A stretch of DNA of 64,000 bases from Algoriphagus halophilus (GTDB lineage Bacteria > Bacteroidota > Bacteroidia > Cytophagales > Cyclobacteriaceae), in contig NZ_FSRC01000002.1 of the NCBI RefSeq assembly GCF_900129785.1, positions 248,001 to 312,000 on the forward strand. The letters run 5' to 3'. A model generated the notes under the pieces. That model was not told the origin of the DNA, did not search any database, and saw only the letters and a program-made list of their open reading frames with translations. Shown here one piece after another: positions 1-8,861 of this stretch; position 1 is the first letter of the stretch, and each line of letters opens with the position of its first letter. Position numbers and translations under genes: made by a program.

Positions 1-90
1 GAAATAATTGGACATGAGTTTTTAGGGAAAATAATTTCCTTAATAATCGTCTTAATACCGATTGTTAATAATATAGAGCAGTTTCTATAA
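1..90 (+). CDS. C-terminal end of an unidentified membrane-like protein (partial)
   Basis: Frame 1 is open from the first base to a TAA at 88-90 and encodes 29 residues rich in Ile, Leu and Val, which looks like the last transmembrane segment of a protein that begins before the window. It lies 62 bases upstream of the DoxX start on the same strand, so the two may share a transcript. The family cannot be named from so short a piece. Confidence 0.4.
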   Translation, partial: EIIGHEFLGKIISLIIVLIPIVNNIEQFL

Positions 91-152
91 ATATGGTTTT
101 AAATGAACGCTATAATTATAAATTAAGCTATTCAACTAGAAATAGCTTAATC

Positions 153-557
153 ATGATAGATACTATATTAAAAAATGCTGGAAAATTATTGGTTCGCTTG
201 AGCGCTGGAGCCATGATGCTTACTCATGGTATTCCTAAAATCAGCAGATTATTCGGAGAAGGTCCTGTAAGATTTCATGACCCGTTCGGACTAGGACCGG
301 AAATATCCTTGGCATTAGCAATCATAGCAGAAGTAATTTGTACTGCTTTGATCATGGTTGGATTTAAAACAAGGCTTGCTACTATTCCCTTGATTCTAAC
401 AATGCTCACTGCTGCATTCTATGCGCATGCTGATGATCCTTTTGGTACCAAAGAAAAACCGCTATTATTTATTGTCGTGTTTATAGCCATCGCTATTATG
501 GGACCCGGAAAATATTCTGTTGATGGGTTAAAAAAGAAAAAACGAAGCCTTTTCTAA
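153..557 (+). CDS. DoxX family membrane protein
   Basis: A 134-residue integral membrane protein with four hydrophobic segments, the usual DoxX layout. The first segment carries an ATG-rich GAMMLTHGIPK stretch and the last ends in MGPGKYSVDG, which is like the GxGxxSxDxL end of DoxX proteins. The family is linked to membrane redox functions, but the role of this member cannot be deduced. The frame is open from 93, but the ATG at 153 starts the protein directly before the first membrane segment and matches the family length, so it is preferred. No Shine-Dalgarno is visible, as is normal in this phylum. Confidence 0.85.
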   Translation: MIDTILKNAGKLLVRLSAGAMMLTHGIPKISRLFGEGPVRFHDPFGLGPEISLALAIIAEVICTALIMVGFKTRLATIPLILTMLTAAFYAHADDPFGTKEKPLLFIVVFIAIAIMGPGKYSVDGLKKKKRSLF

Positions 558-942
558 GTCTTAGGAAATGCATGTAACTCTTTTGAAATTCCTATTAAAC
601 CAAAACAATAATTCATTGGAATCTTCTCTTGCTATTGGTATAAAAATATACCTGCTAAGAAACTGCTATCGTTTTAACAGAGTAATTTGCAATTGACATA
701 GACAGAAACAGTTAGCCCCCTTGCACAATTTTTTATAGTCAAAAAAAACGGGGTTGACTCTTAATGAGTAGAGAAAAGAAATAAATACAACAACCTAGCC
801 CCAAATTAAGATTATAGTAAATATCAAACGGGAAGTATGTTTGTTATCTGGATTATTTTCAAATCATTATCTTAAGTACAGGAAAGCCATCTATGCGAAT
901 AATCCCTGATGGATTTCAAGTTTTCAACCCAAAAGCAACCAG
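558..942. other. Intergenic stretch without a recognisable gene
   Basis: These 385 bases are AT-rich and hold no plausible coding frame. A GGGGTTG element near 751 and a CAACCTAGCCCC element near 790 could pair imperfectly around an A/G-rich spacer. I see nothing else. Confidence 0.5.
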
Positions 943-1857
943 ATGAAACGTATCACCCTACTCTTTTTCCTTTTAAGCAATGTCTTATTAGCGCAGGTTC
1001 CGGAAGGAAAGCAAGTGATCAGCTCTTTATACATTTATGATCTTCAATCAGGAGAATCCACTTTAATTTTAAAAGAGGAAAGACACTTTGAAGCCCCAAA
1101 TTGGTCTCCTGATGGAAGATTTCTCTTAATAAACAGTGCGGGAAAATTGGAGAAAATCGGATTGGATGGAAAAAATCTAGGTACTTTAATTACCGGAGAA
1201 ATCCAAAAAGCCAATAACGATCATGGATATGCTTTTGATGGAAAAACCCTATTTATTTCCAGCGGAAAACCTGATGTACGGGGAGGTTCATATATCTACA
1301 AAGTAGAAGCTGAAGGCGGAATACCTGAATTGATCACTGAACTGAGTCCATCCTATTGGCATGGAGTTTCTCCTGATGGAAAAGATGTCGTTTACTGCGC
1401 CCAGAGAAACAATAACTTTGATGTGTATAAAATTAGCACCAATGGAGGTGAAGAAATACGATTGACGTCGGAATCAGGTCTGGATGATGGCCCTGAATAT
1501 TCTCCCGATGGTAAGTTTATTTATTTTAATTCCTATAGGTCTGGAATGATGCAAATTTGGAGGATGAAACCTGATGGTTCCGACCCCGAACAAATGACGT
1601 TTGACAATCATTCCAACTGGTTTGCCCATATATCCCCGAACAACAAGGTAGCAACGATCATTACCTACATCGAAGATCAAAAAGAAAGTCATCCTTTTGG
1701 CAGGCAGGTAAAGCTGAGGTTACTTGATTTGGAAACCAAAGCAGTGACGGATTTAACTGAGGAATTTTATGGAGGCCAGGGAACCATCAACGTGCCTTCT
1801 TGGAATCCTGAAGGAACCAAGTTTGCTTATGTACGATATGCGTTGAAGGATATTTAA
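943..1857 (+). CDS. TolB-like (PD40) beta-propeller secreted protein
   Basis: A 304-residue protein with a Sec signal peptide (MKRITLLFFLLSNVLLAQ) followed by repeated PD40/WD40-like blades. Each blade carries a variant of the SPDGKxxxY motif: NWSPDGRF near 51, FDGKTLFI near 98, VSPDGKDVVY near 143, YSPDGKFIYF near 186, and SWNPEGTKFAYV near the end. Such proteins form a periplasmic propeller, often binding carbohydrate or protein. The last blade is present but the protein stops very shortly after it, and the stop lies next to a repeat boundary (1865 onward), so slight C-terminal loss is possible. A specific ligand cannot be given. Confidence 0.85.
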   Translation: MKRITLLFFLLSNVLLAQVPEGKQVISSLYIYDLQSGESTLILKEERHFEAPNWSPDGRFLLINSAGKLEKIGLDGKNLGTLITGEIQKANNDHGYAFDGKTLFISSGKPDVRGGSYIYKVEAEGGIPELITELSPSYWHGVSPDGKDVVYCAQRNNNFDVYKISTNGGEEIRLTSESGLDDGPEYSPDGKFIYFNSYRSGMMQIWRMKPDGSDPEQMTFDNHSNWFAHISPNNKVATIITYIEDQKESHPFGRQVKLRLLDLETKAVTDLTEEFYGGQGTINVPSWNPEGTKFAYVRYALKDI

Positions 1858-1864
1858 AAAAGAA

Positions 1865-2150
1865 AAACGAATCAATATTGATCGGCTTCGTAGTAGAGGG
1901 AACAGGGCTCTAAAAACAACTATTTTTACAGCGTATTATACAAAAAGGGGATAGGTTTATTTTGCTTATACAATTTTAAATTTATTTGAATACTATCATT
2001 TAAAAGTGGCTCAAAACGCCCTATAAGCACTTTTGAGGCATTTGGGTTTTGAATGGTCTTTTTTCTTTTCTTTAGAATTGAATCTATTTGAATGTTTTTG
2101 GATTTTACTTCACCTCGTACTTTAGTACGTTCCGAGGGCACGAAATATAA
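1865..2150. repeat. Left copy (L) of the tRNA-tail/boundary repeat
   Basis: The block starts with a hairpin arm and a degenerate copy of the initiator tRNA 3' end (tagtagagggaacagg near 1890). It continues with an A/T-rich stretch containing aaaaaggggataggtt and ends in a decayed CGTAC array near 2115-2145. The same elements in the same order recur at about 8915-9365. An open frame on the minus strand (1926-2153) lies inside this repeat and does not look like a gene. Confidence 0.7.
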
Positions 2151-2286
2151 CAATAATCATCAGTTCCTAGATTACAGTTAGTTAACTCAAGCATCTTAAA
2201 ATATTACTAAATCGATCAGTTGAAATTATGACCAATTTTAGAAGACATTTTATTCCAAACCCCGTTTAATCCTTGCAATAAAAGGG

Positions 2287-3090
2287 TTAATTTCTACAGT
2301 GGATATCAAAAAAATAAAGACTTTTTTTCAAATGCTTCCGCCAATATTCCCATTCATGACCACCGGAAAATTCTACATACTCATGGTTTACTCCCAGTTT
2401 CTTAAATTGACTATGGAGTAGACGATTTCCTTCAATCAACTCATCATTCAATCCACAATCAAAGCGGATAGCTGGTAAAGAGTCTACTTTCCTTTTTACC
2501 AAATCTATTACATCATTTTCAGTATTTCGAAGCTTATAGGATTCGAGAGATTCTTCTACAAATAAAGACATCTCCGAAAACCTAGTGATAGCACTGTGCG
2601 CGGAAATAGCAGAAAAAATCTCAGGATATTGAGTTCCCAATTTCAAAGCCCCATACCCTCCCATAGAAAGCCCCCCTATGCAGATTGGGGATTTTTCACT
2701 GGCGTTTGAAATATTCTCTCTGATTGCTTTTGGTACATCCGATACAATCCACTCCGCAAAATCCAGCTCTTGGTGAGTTAAATATCCCGAACCATCTCCC
2801 CAAAGTCCATCCGAAGGCATCGCAATAATAGCTGGTCGTATTTCACCACTTTCCATAAGTCGCTTTGCTGTCACATGTGCCCCGCCTTTCATCGCCCATA
2901 CCCAAGCAGATCCATAAACTCCATGTAGCAAAATGTAGATAGGAAGGTCGGTTAGATTCTCTATCCCTTTTGGCACATAGAGGCAAATATCCCCTCTTCC
3001 TTTAAGATTTGGCGTTTTGACCGTCAAAAAACGAAGGCCTGATTGTTCAAACATTTCGTCTGACAATTCTATGGATCTAAAACTGTTCAT
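2287..3090 (-). CDS. Serine hydrolase, putative esterase (esterase D/S-formylglutathione hydrolase-like)
   Basis: A 267-residue alpha/beta hydrolase of the PF00756 type. Visible features are an oxyanion-loop motif LLHGVYG at 54-60, a nucleophile elbow GLSMGG with Ser142, an acid in CGLNDEL (Asp216) and His245 in GGHEWEYW. No signal peptide is seen, so it should be cytosolic. It is the last gene of the minus-strand P450 operon, 11 bases after the alcohol dehydrogenase. S-formylglutathione hydrolase belongs to this fold. In a P450 O-demethylase operon that releases formaldehyde, a role in formaldehyde or ester handling is plausible, but this is inferred from context. Confidence 0.85.
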   Translation of the reverse strand: MNSFRSIELSDEMFEQSGLRFLTVKTPNLKGRGDICLYVPKGIENLTDLPIYILLHGVYGSAWVWAMKGGAHVTAKRLMESGEIRPAIIAMPSDGLWGDGSGYLTHQELDFAEWIVSDVPKAIRENISNASEKSPICIGGLSMGGYGALKLGTQYPEIFSAISAHSAITRFSEMSLFVEESLESYKLRNTENDVIDLVKRKVDSLPAIRFDCGLNDELIEGNRLLHSQFKKLGVNHEYVEFSGGHEWEYWRKHLKKSLYFFDIHCRN

Positions 3091-3101
3091 AGCGTATAGC
3101 T

Positions 3102-4220
3102 TTAAGGAAATACGATAACTCCTTTGGCATTTACTCCAGCGAGCATATCATCAAATGCAAGTTGTAAATCATCCAGTTTATACTCTTTGCTGATCATTTG
3201 GTCTAGTTTAAGCTGCCCATTTTTATACAATTGCATAATAATAGGAAAATCAATCTGAGGTCGGCATTTTCCATAGAGGGGATTGATATATATTTTATCC
3301 CATTCAAAAAGTCGCATGTCTATGGTGATTTCTTCTTCGATCCCACTCACTTGTACTGCTGTCCCAGCATTTCGGATCATAGCCAAGGGAGCAGCACCCA
3401 AGGCAGGAATCGCAGTGCATTCAAAAGCATAATCGGCCCCTCTTCCTCCTAGCATCTCTTTTACTTTTAAAGAAGCACTGATCAGCCCGACATCATCTTT
3501 TTCAGCCAAAATCACTTTTGTAGCTCCAAACTCCTTCGCCATTTCCAATTTGGCTGGATTGATATCCACCGCTATGATTAGGCTGGCTCCTGAGATTTGA
3601 CAGGCATTGATCACGTTCAAACCTACTCCTCCGCAACCCAAAACTACTACGGAACTTCCAGCTTTTAATTTGGCTGCATTCACAACTGAGCCATAACCGG
3701 TCATCACACCACAGCTGATAATACTGGCGGCAGAAAAATTCAAACTTGGCTCTTCTACCTTCACCACTGCTGACTCCTTAACTAGGGTATACTCGCTCAA
3801 AGTACCCAGATTAAATGAGCGCTCAATAGCATTTCCCTCCCACTTGGTACTTCCCAAAGACGCTTGTCCGGGGGTATGTCCATTTCCTCCTGCGACTACA
3901 GGAGAATTGTTTTCACAAATATGTTGATTGCCTTCCTGACATTGAAAGCAATGCATGCATGGCGTAGCCCAGTTCAAAATCACCTGATCACCAGGTTTTA
4001 CATGAGTTATTTTAGCTCCAACTTTCTCTACTATTCCGGCACCTTCATGTCCCATTATTATGGGTTTGCCCCAGCTTAAGGAGTCATAATCTGTATGGCA
4101 AAGCCCAGCAGCCTTCATTTTTACCAGCACCTCATCTGAATCCGGTTCAGAAATACTGACATTACAAATGCTAAAAGTACCATCTCCTTTTGCTACAGCT
4201 GATTTTGAAATAATTGACAT
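3102..4220 (-). CDS. Zinc-dependent alcohol dehydrogenase (class III/COG1062-like)
   Basis: A 372-residue medium-chain NAD(P)-dependent alcohol dehydrogenase. Catalytic zinc ligands are visible as Cys41, His58 (in GHE) and Cys170. The structural zinc lobe has Cys88, Cys91, Cys94 and Cys102. The Rossmann motif GCGGVG is at 195-200. It follows the ferredoxin reductase in the P450 operon after a 135-base gap, so an internal promoter is possible. Comparable enzymes sit next to the P450 in marine Bacteroidetes that demethylate 6-O-methyl-D-galactose. Its actual substrate (formaldehyde adduct, sugar aldehyde or other alcohol) cannot be read from the sequence. Confidence 0.92.
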   Translation of the reverse strand: MSIISKSAVAKGDGTFSICNVSISEPDSDEVLVKMKAAGLCHTDYDSLSWGKPIIMGHEGAGIVEKVGAKITHVKPGDQVILNWATPCMHCFQCQEGNQHICENNSPVVAGGNGHTPGQASLGSTKWEGNAIERSFNLGTLSEYTLVKESAVVKVEEPSLNFSAASIISCGVMTGYGSVVNAAKLKAGSSVVVLGCGGVGLNVINACQISGASLIIAVDINPAKLEMAKEFGATKVILAEKDDVGLISASLKVKEMLGGRGADYAFECTAIPALGAAPLAMIRNAGTAVQVSGIEEEITIDMRLFEWDKIYINPLYGKCRPQIDFPIIMQLYKNGQLKLDQMISKEYKLDDLQLAFDDMLAGVNAKGVIVFP

Positions 4221-4355
4221 TGCATAAAATTTTTAAAACTCCAGAGAACACAAAGATTGGCTCAGAGGTCACAATATATTTTGCTATTATCAGTAAACTC
4301 AAATACTAAGAACCTAACCCTCAGTAAGATTACTAATATTTATGATCAAGTGAGT

Positions 4356-5597
4356 TTACTTACCGATTGATTTGAGTTCAACTTCAGAATTCTTCAATTT
4401 TGCTTTGTCTATCTGTTCTCCACTTTTGATAAATTTGGTACCCCAAACATAAGCTTTCGCAGAATTCACCGCGTCAACTGCCAGCAACTCATTTCCCTTA
4501 AAATACCAAATAGAGAAGACCTTTTCTGATTCTTTTCTCAAAATTACTTCCTCATAACCAGTAGATAAGCCTACCATTTGGAATTTCACTTCATATTGAT
4601 CAGACCAAAACCAAGGAATCGTATCATAGAAAACATCCTTACTACAAATCGCAGCAGCAGCGATTTTCGCCTGATCCACCGCATTCTGAACACATTCCAG
4701 CCGGAGATATCGCTGGTAGTGAGGGTTGAAATGATTGGTACAATCTCCGATCGCATAGATATGCTCATCCGAAGTAAGAGTTGTTAAATCTACTCGTATT
4801 CCATTTTCCATTTCCAATCCCGATGCCGAGGCCAATTCAGAATTCACCTGAATACCCACTCCTAGCACTAGCATATCAGCAGAAAAACTGGAACCATCTG
4901 CACAAATAATCTGTGTTTTTTCACTTCCTCCCTTTATGGCAGTGACCTGCTTATTGCAGTGAATAAATACTCCATTTTCAGCATGAAGATTCTCAAAAAA
5001 CAAAGACAATTCAGGCGCAGTCACACGTGCAAGCACCCTGGATTCCCGCTCCAATACCGTAACTTTTGCTTCTAACTTTCTTAAGGAAGCTGCGATCTCC
5101 AGACCGATATACCCACCACCAATGATGACTACTTCCTGACTGAAATTCTGAGAAATTTTATTCCGAATTTCATTGATATCGGCGGCTGTTCGTAACGGAT
5201 AAACATGTTTTGCTTCGGACAAACCTGGGATAGACGGGATCATCGCCCGAGCTCCAGTGGCAAGGACCAGTTTATCGTAAGCTTGCCATGTTCCATTATC
5301 CAGCTGTACTATTTGAGTTTTTCGATCTATTCTCAGCGCTCTGATTTTAAGGAGTAACTGTATGTTTTCCTTGGCATAGCTTTCTGCAGACTTCAAAAGA
5401 TTTAGACCTATAGCTTCGGCATTGTACAGGTAAGTTTTGGAAAGAGGAGGACGATGATAAGGCAACTCTGGATCTGAGTCCAGTAGTATTATTTTTCCTT
5501 CCCACCCTTCCTTTCGCAACGCAAATGCACAATTTACCCCTGCATGGCTTGCTCCAATGATCAAACAGATTTGATTTTTCCCTAAGTTTTCAGACAT
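4356..5597 (-). CDS. NAD(P)H-dependent ferredoxin reductase (putidaredoxin reductase type)
   Basis: A 413-residue FAD-dependent pyridine nucleotide-disulphide-type oxidoreductase. The N-terminus has an FAD dinucleotide fold (LIIGASHAGVNCAFALR). The middle has an NAD(P) fold (VVIIGGGYIGLEIAASLR), and near 280 is the second FAD motif AIGDCTNH. Length and layout match putidaredoxin reductase-like enzymes that pass electrons from NAD(P)H to a 2Fe-2S ferredoxin. The ATG at 5597 is preferred to the TTG two codons upstream; it lies 8 bases after the ferredoxin stop. Together with its two upstream neighbours it forms a complete class I P450 electron chain. Confidence 0.93.
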   Translation of the reverse strand: MSENLGKNQICLIIGASHAGVNCAFALRKEGWEGKIILLDSDPELPYHRPPLSKTYLYNAEAIGLNLLKSAESYAKENIQLLLKIRALRIDRKTQIVQLDNGTWQAYDKLVLATGARAMIPSIPGLSEAKHVYPLRTAADINEIRNKISQNFSQEVVIIGGGYIGLEIAASLRKLEAKVTVLERESRVLARVTAPELSLFFENLHAENGVFIHCNKQVTAIKGGSEKTQIICADGSSFSADMLVLGVGIQVNSELASASGLEMENGIRVDLTTLTSDEHIYAIGDCTNHFNPHYQRYLRLECVQNAVDQAKIAAAAICSKDVFYDTIPWFWSDQYEVKFQMVGLSTGYEEVILRKESEKVFSIWYFKGNELLAVDAVNSAKAYVWGTKFIKSGEQIDKAKLKNSEVELKSIGK

Positions 5598-5605
5598 GAG
5601 CAATC

Positions 5606-5914
5606 TTATTTGGCAACACGAAGTACCAATCCATCAAGCTCCTCACTGATCTGCAACTGACATGAAAGACGACTGTATTGATCCGTATCATCATCCAATT
5701 CCAGCATATCTGCTTCGATTTCGCTTGCCTCACCGGTTTTCGAGATATCCTCAGGAGCCACATGAACATGACAGGTGGCACAAGAACATACTCCTCCACA
5801 ATCACCGTCGATCCCTTTTATTCCATTCTCCACAGCTAATGCCATCACCGAACCCGAAAACCCTTCCAAAGTAATCCTCTGCTCATCACTCGTTATAAAG
5901 GTAATTTTTGCCAT
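5606..5914 (-). CDS. 2Fe-2S ferredoxin, putidaredoxin-like
   Basis: A 102-residue adrenodoxin/putidaredoxin-type ferredoxin. Cluster ligands are Cys39, Cys45, Cys48 and Cys85 (DCGGVCSCATC, then SRLSCQ), the same spacing as putidaredoxin; Cys43 is an extra cysteine. The frame stays open to 5935, overlapping the P450 end. The ATG at 5914 directly precedes the first beta-strand (MAKITFITSD) and is chosen, four bases after the P450 stop. It should shuttle electrons from the reductase encoded just downstream to the P450 encoded just upstream. Confidence 0.94.
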   Translation of the reverse strand: MAKITFITSDEQRITLEGFSGSVMALAVENGIKGIDGDCGGVCSCATCHVHVAPEDISKTGEASEIEADMLELDDDTDQYSRLSCQLQISEELDGLVLRVAK

Positions 5915-5918
5915 TTCT

Positions 5919-7082
5919 TTATTGGGTTGTTGCATTGAATTTCACACTGATTTTATGGTAACCTACCTTTCGTTGGAATTTGCCCCATTTTTCGATATTC
6001 TCTTTCATATCAAGAATGTCTATTGATTTAATTTTCTCCGAAAATTCTTTTACTAGAATTCTCATAATCTGTCGGGCATGTGTAGCTCCAAGGCAATTGT
6101 GATGACTAAAACCAAATCCCACGTGCGGATTAATTTTTCGGTCCAAAACTATTTCATTCGGATTTTCAAAAACATTTTCATCCCTGTTGGCAGATGCCCA
6201 ACATAAAGAAACCCGACTATCTGCTTTTGCTGCATGCTCACAGACAATTGTATCTTCAGTTACTACCCTACCCATATGCGTCAAAGGCGAAAAGTATCTG
6301 ATCATTTCTTCTACTGCATTAGTAATGATTTCAGGCTCCTTTCTCAGCCTTTCCAAGGATTCAGGATGATCTGCAAAATAAGCGATTGCATTGGTGACTG
6401 CATTAATTACTGTATCACGACCTCCGGCGAAAGTCAAAACCATCACCCCTTTTGCTTCTTCTTTGGTCAGCTTTCTCCCATCAAAATCTGACTGCATAAG
6501 TACCGAATACAAGTCATCAGATGGATTGGCGATCGCACGATCAAGTTCACGGTCTATATAATCATAAAGTACATTGGCTTTATCCGCATCCAAAGCTTCT
6601 CCTTCACTACGAAAAACGTGTGTCCCCCAGGATATCCAGGTTTCTGACTCTTTGAAAGGCGTATTGAGCAAAAGCGTCAGGGCACGGGACTGTAAGGGAA
6701 GCGCAAATTCATTGACCACTTCCAGGGATTCCTTAGCCAACATCTCCTCAATAATACTTGAGACTATCTTAGTCAATGCTTCCTGATAATCCGCATAAAT
6801 GGGACGCTTAAACCATGCTTCCAAAACTGATCTGTATGCTCCATGTTTTGGAGGATCCACTTCAAATGGAATCTGCCGCGTATCACGAATATTCACTTCA
6901 GAGGGAACGACAATCCTTCCAGGAATCGTCTCTGAGGTAAAGGTCTTGTAATTATGTGCAGTCTTCCTGACATCTTTGTGTCGCAGCAACATGGTCACTG
7001 GATCATTTTGGTCATCTACAGTCTCATAGCCACATTTGGATCTCTGCGTTGCAAAAGGATCGGGTATTTCACTTTTTTTCAT
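5919..7082 (-). CDS. Cytochrome P450 monooxygenase (candidate 6-O-methyl-D-galactose demethylase)
   Basis: A 387-residue soluble bacterial P450. The I-helix motif AGGRDT is at 219-224, the K-helix ExxR at 259-262, and the heme-binding loop FGFSHHNCLG has the proximal Cys at 330. No membrane anchor is present. It is the first gene of a minus-strand operon with its own ferredoxin and reductase and is divergent from an AraC regulator. A decayed GH16 agarase/porphyranase-like gene lies just beyond the regulator. This set resembles the operons by which Zobellia and Formosa oxidatively demethylate methoxy-galactose from red-algal porphyran. The P450 assignment is secure. The substrate is an inference from neighbours. 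Confidence 0.95.
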   Translation of the reverse strand: MKKSEIPDPFATQRSKCGYETVDDQNDPVTMLLRHKDVRKTAHNYKTFTSETIPGRIVVPSEVNIRDTRQIPFEVDPPKHGAYRSVLEAWFKRPIYADYQEALTKIVSSIIEEMLAKESLEVVNEFALPLQSRALTLLLNTPFKESETWISWGTHVFRSEGEALDADKANVLYDYIDRELDRAIANPSDDLYSVLMQSDFDGRKLTKEEAKGVMVLTFAGGRDTVINAVTNAIAYFADHPESLERLRKEPEIITNAVEEMIRYFSPLTHMGRVVTEDTIVCEHAAKADSRVSLCWASANRDENVFENPNEIVLDRKINPHVGFGFSHHNCLGATHARQIMRILVKEFSEKIKSIDILDMKENIEKWGKFQRKVGYHKISVKFNATTQ

Positions 7083-7254
7083 GGAGTTCGGTTTCAGGTT
7101 AGGGCCTTGTTTCTTGATTTACAATAATTGCCAAAAAACTATTCAGATAACTTCCCTATTTTCACCAATAAGTAATCTATTATGTCGCCTATATATATTT
7201 TTGGGAAAAAAATTGATTAAATAGTAAATTTAACCGTACTATCACTACGAGATT
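7083..7254. promoter_or_regulatory. Divergent promoter region between P450 operon and araC-type regulator
   Basis: This 172-base AT-rich gap separates the start of the P450 operon (minus) from the start of its likely regulator (plus). It must hold both promoters and any regulator site. I see no clean repeated operator. A TTTTGG block followed by TAGTAAATTT near 7200-7231 is a weak promoter candidate for the plus-strand gene. Confidence 0.4.
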
Positions 7255-8097
7255 TTGAAGCCAATTTTAGAACCCATCCCCTTAGGAAATCAGAAATCTA
7301 TCTTAGGTTTCTGTTTTGATAAAAAGGATTTTGAAACACCCTGGCATTTCCATCCTCAGCATGAGCTGACCTACATTGAAGAAAGTGTGGGAACCAAATT
7401 TATTGGGGACTATGTAGGTGGATACCAGCCAGGAGAATTGGTTTTGTTGCGATCAAATCTTCCCCATTGTTGGAAAAACAACACCTCTCAGGCATCAAAC
7501 TCCAAATCATACGTAGTACAATGGAATTTGGGGATTTTTCCCAAAGTGCCAGAATTAGACTCAATTCATCAATTGTTAAAGACAGCCTCCAGAGGTTTGA
7601 TTTTTGACAAGGAGCAGGTGAATCACCTAATTCCTCTGATTAAAACCTTCCCGGATTTGTCAGGGCAAGAGCTTTATATTCAACTTCTGGGCATACTTTC
7701 AGCACTTAGTAAAGCATCCTATAACACACTTTCAGCCGCGAGTTTTACAGATGATATTCCCAGCGAATACGGCACACGAATGGCCAAAATCCATGACTTT
7801 GTAGGAGAAAATTTTGGGAGGAAAATTTATCTAAAAGAATTAGCGGATTTAGTAAATCTCTCCGAGCAATCCTTTTCAAGATTTTTCACCAAGATGATGG
7901 GAAGGCCATTCTTTACCTTTCTGAATGAATATAGAATAAACCATGCAGCGAGGATGCTGTTGGACACGGAGGAGCCCATAGCGCAAATCGCCTATGCCTG
8001 TGGTTACGATTCACTTCCTTTTTTCCATAAGAAATTCAACGAATCCTACCAAGTATCGCCTGCAAAGTACAGGAAACAGTTTTTCCAGAAAAGCTAA
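7255..8097 (+). CDS. AraC family transcriptional regulator
   Basis: A 280-residue regulator with an N-terminal cupin-like sensor (PWHFHPQHELTYIEE near 25-40, LLRSNLPHCW near 65) and a C-terminal AraC double helix-turn-helix (LKELADLVNLSEQSFSRFF, then PIAQIAYACGYDSLPFFHKKF). The frame has no ATG near its start. Between an upstream TAA at 7231 and the first conserved residues, TTG at 7255 is the only usual start codon, giving MKPILEPIPL. It is divergent from the P450 operon and probably its activator, responding to a sugar. The 3' end abuts a decayed GH16 gene on the other strand. Confidence 0.9.
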   Translation: MKPILEPIPLGNQKSILGFCFDKKDFETPWHFHPQHELTYIEESVGTKFIGDYVGGYQPGELVLLRSNLPHCWKNNTSQASNSKSYVVQWNLGIFPKVPELDSIHQLLKTASRGLIFDKEQVNHLIPLIKTFPDLSGQELYIQLLGILSALSKASYNTLSAASFTDDIPSEYGTRMAKIHDFVGENFGRKIYLKELADLVNLSEQSFSRFFTKMMGRPFFTFLNEYRINHAARMLLDTEEPIAQIAYACGYDSLPFFHKKFNESYQVSPAKYRKQFFQKS

Positions 8098-8446
8098 AAT
8101 ATGATCGCCTATTTTTTTCCACTGGCTTATACACTCTTATCCACTTCACTCTGAAGGTATGATCCTCTACATTGGCCAATTCTGAATCAATAGGCGTGTA
8201 GGTTTCTGATTGTAAACCTGATTCAGGACTGGATCTCCAGGTTTGATCCTCCACATTGATGATGATATCCATTTCCTTACTCAACCCGGTTCGTGTATCC
8301 TTGGCAGTATTCCCGAGCTCTTCAGCATTCGTATAAAATTTTGGATCGATCATATCTTTGCCCAAAACCCTACGAACCAATTCCCCTTCAATTTAATATT
8401 CCAAATCCCAAGAATCTTTCCAACTGACGCAATATCGATGAAACTC
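8098..8446 (-). pseudogene. Remnant of a GH16 beta-agarase/porphyranase-like glycoside hydrolase
   Basis: On the minus strand the frame reads FHRYCVSWKDSWDLEY, then an in-frame TAA (8393-8395), then IEGELVRRVLGKDMIDPK, KEMDIIINVEDQTWRS and finally DSELANVEDHTFRVKWIRVYKPV. This is the typical C-terminal third of GH16 agarases/porphyranases, which end in a W(V/I)RVYKP strand. The upstream catalytic ExDxxE part is missing, and a second break or frameshift occurs near 8450. The fragment runs tail to tail into the AraC gene. It is a non-functional relic, but it ties the neighbouring P450 operon to red-algal galactan use. The family call rests on motif recognition alone. Confidence 0.7.
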
Positions 8447-8861
8447 TTTCTTCTAGGTTGCACCAACTATGTTTCATGAACCGGAATCTGTAGGCTGATA
8501 ATCCTAATAGAGTGTCTTACATGAATCCATTGAACTGAGTAAAAACCGTGTCTCTTTAAAGATATTAAGACATGATTAGGAGTTTCTAAAGTTTGCCAAT
8601 TTAAGCCATCTTTTTATTCACTTTCCAAATCTTACTTAGGGTGTTGTGCTTCAAGATTAATAAATTCAGGTTTAAATCCATCATAGATAAATGACTTTAA
8701 AGAAAGCGTCAAATTCCAATTTGAGATGAGTCATGGAAATTCAGAGTAATTGAAAAACAATAATTCCAAAGAATAAACTAACCTCTGGAATTTGTTGAAA
8801 AGGAAAGTTTAAAATATTTGAAAAAAATGAATCTAAAAGTGGAACAAAATTGACTCCTTTG
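8447..8861. other. Decayed, non-coding stretch upstream of the GH16 relic
   Basis: No intact gene is visible in these 415 bases. One minus-strand frame gives coding-like peptides (for example FIYDGFKPEFINLEAQHPK) broken by TAA codons, which suggests a further pseudogene, but I cannot assign it to a family. Confidence 0.4.

Noticed and set aside
1926..2153. 75-codon minus-strand ORF
   Set aside because: It lies entirely within the boundary repeat shared with 8915-9365, has no family resemblance, and its counterpart frame in the other copy is not conserved.
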